Positions 5,244 to 5,624 of a stretch of 5,624 nucleotides of DNA are shown in pieces. The translations under genes and the position numbers were made by a program. The number at the start of each line of letters is the position of its first letter. Within the stretch, counting starts at the first letter, position 1. Source of the stretch: Dehalococcoidales bacterium (GTDB lineage Bacteria; Chloroflexota; Dehalococcoidia; Dehalococcoidales; DAOVUZ01); assembly GCA_030632305.1 (NCBI GenBank), contig DAOVUZ010000046.1, forward strand, positions 1 through 5,624. Reading direction: 5' to 3'. A model generated the notes under the pieces. That model ran no database searches. It was not told the origin of the DNA and saw only the letters and a program-made list of their open reading frames with translations.

Positions 5244-5624
5244 AAACAGGCGTCTTAGTTAAGTATAAGGATTTTCTTCCCATTACTCCTGATACTCCTT
5301 TATTCTCACTGGGGGAGGGAGATACCCCTCTGGTCAGGTGCCGGGGTCTGGAGGAGGAAATTGGTTGTGGGGAGCTATACTTTAAGCTGGAGGGGTGTAA
5401 TCCTACCGGTTCATTTAAAGATAGGGGCATGGTAGTTGCTGTAGCCAAGGCGATAGAAGCCGGCAGTAAAACTATAATATGCGCCTCAACCGGTAATACC
5501 AGCGCCTCAGCCGCTGCCCATGCTGCCTATTTCGGGCTTACTGCTATTATTATTGTGCCTAAAGGCAAGATTGCCCTGGGTAAGCTGGCCCAGGCTATTA
5601 TCTACGGGGCCAAGATTATCACCA
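5240..5624 (+). CDS. thrC: Threonine synthase, 5' part (truncated by window edge)
   Basis: The frame is open from ATG at 5240 to the window end, giving 128 residues plus one base. The enzyme converts O-phosphohomoserine to threonine using pyridoxal phosphate. Visible family marks are GEGDTPLVR (25-33), the PLP-lysine motif GSFKDRG with K60, and the phosphate-binding STGNTSASAAA (83-93). The N terminus lacks the long extension of the E. coli/yeast type, so it fits the shorter fold-type II threonine synthases. Related PLP enzymes such as threonine dehydratase are less likely, given the motif details and the direct coupling to hom. The start overlaps the hom stop by four bases with little Shine-Dalgarno signal, so it probably relies on translational coupling. 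Confidence 0.93.
   Translation, partial: MKTGVLVKYKDFLPITPDTPLFSLGEGDTPLVRCRGLEEEIGCGELYFKLEGCNPTGSFKDRGMVVAVAKAIEAGSKTIICASTGNTSASAAAHAAYFGLTAIIIVPKGKIALGKLAQAIIYGAKIIT

Overview
The window looks like a piece of a bacterial chromosome, most likely a Chloroflexota genome of the Dehalococcoidia type. This is an inference from gene style and order: a membrane-anchored parvulin-like foldase followed by homoserine dehydrogenase and threonine synthase, a KGG-repeat small protein, and moderate base composition. No 16S or other decisive marker is present.

The right half (about 2447-5624) is housekeeping. A tRNA-Pro(GGG) gene on the minus strand and a plus-strand operon diverge from a shared intergenic region. 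A near-consensus promoter (TTGAAA, 17 nt, TATAAA) lies just ahead of a TTG-started gene for a foldase with one membrane segment and two parvulin-like domains. Homoserine dehydrogenase with an ACT domain (hom) follows 16 bases later. Threonine synthase (thrC) starts in a 4-base overlap with the hom stop and runs off the right edge. hom and thrC supply the threonine branch of the aspartate pathway. The foldase appears to be simply co-transcribed with them.

The left part (about 150-2447) is an accessory module, entirely on the minus strand, lying immediately downstream of the tRNA-Pro 3' end. It holds a complete tyrosine recombinase, a translationally coupled protein of unknown function with a probable C-terminal helix-turn-helix, and a 65-residue KGG-repeat protein with an AT-hook-like tail. 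A perfect 13-bp inverted repeat brackets these three genes. The 110 bases between the integrase start and the tRNA contain repeated AGGTGG boxes in both orientations, arranged as hairpins. The tRNA has two mispaired stem positions. Together these point to a very small integrative element, or the integrase end of a larger one or of a relic.

The first 258 bases contain no convincing intact gene. They hold a likely minus-strand terminator. At the extreme edge, a minus-strand reading frame carries the motif AQMNPCPCG, similar to the cysteine motif of ComM/YifB magnesium-chelatase-like proteins, and it is cut off upstream by a stop codon. No second copy of the tRNA 3' end is visible at the left side, so the distal attachment site is either outside the window or not tRNA-derived.
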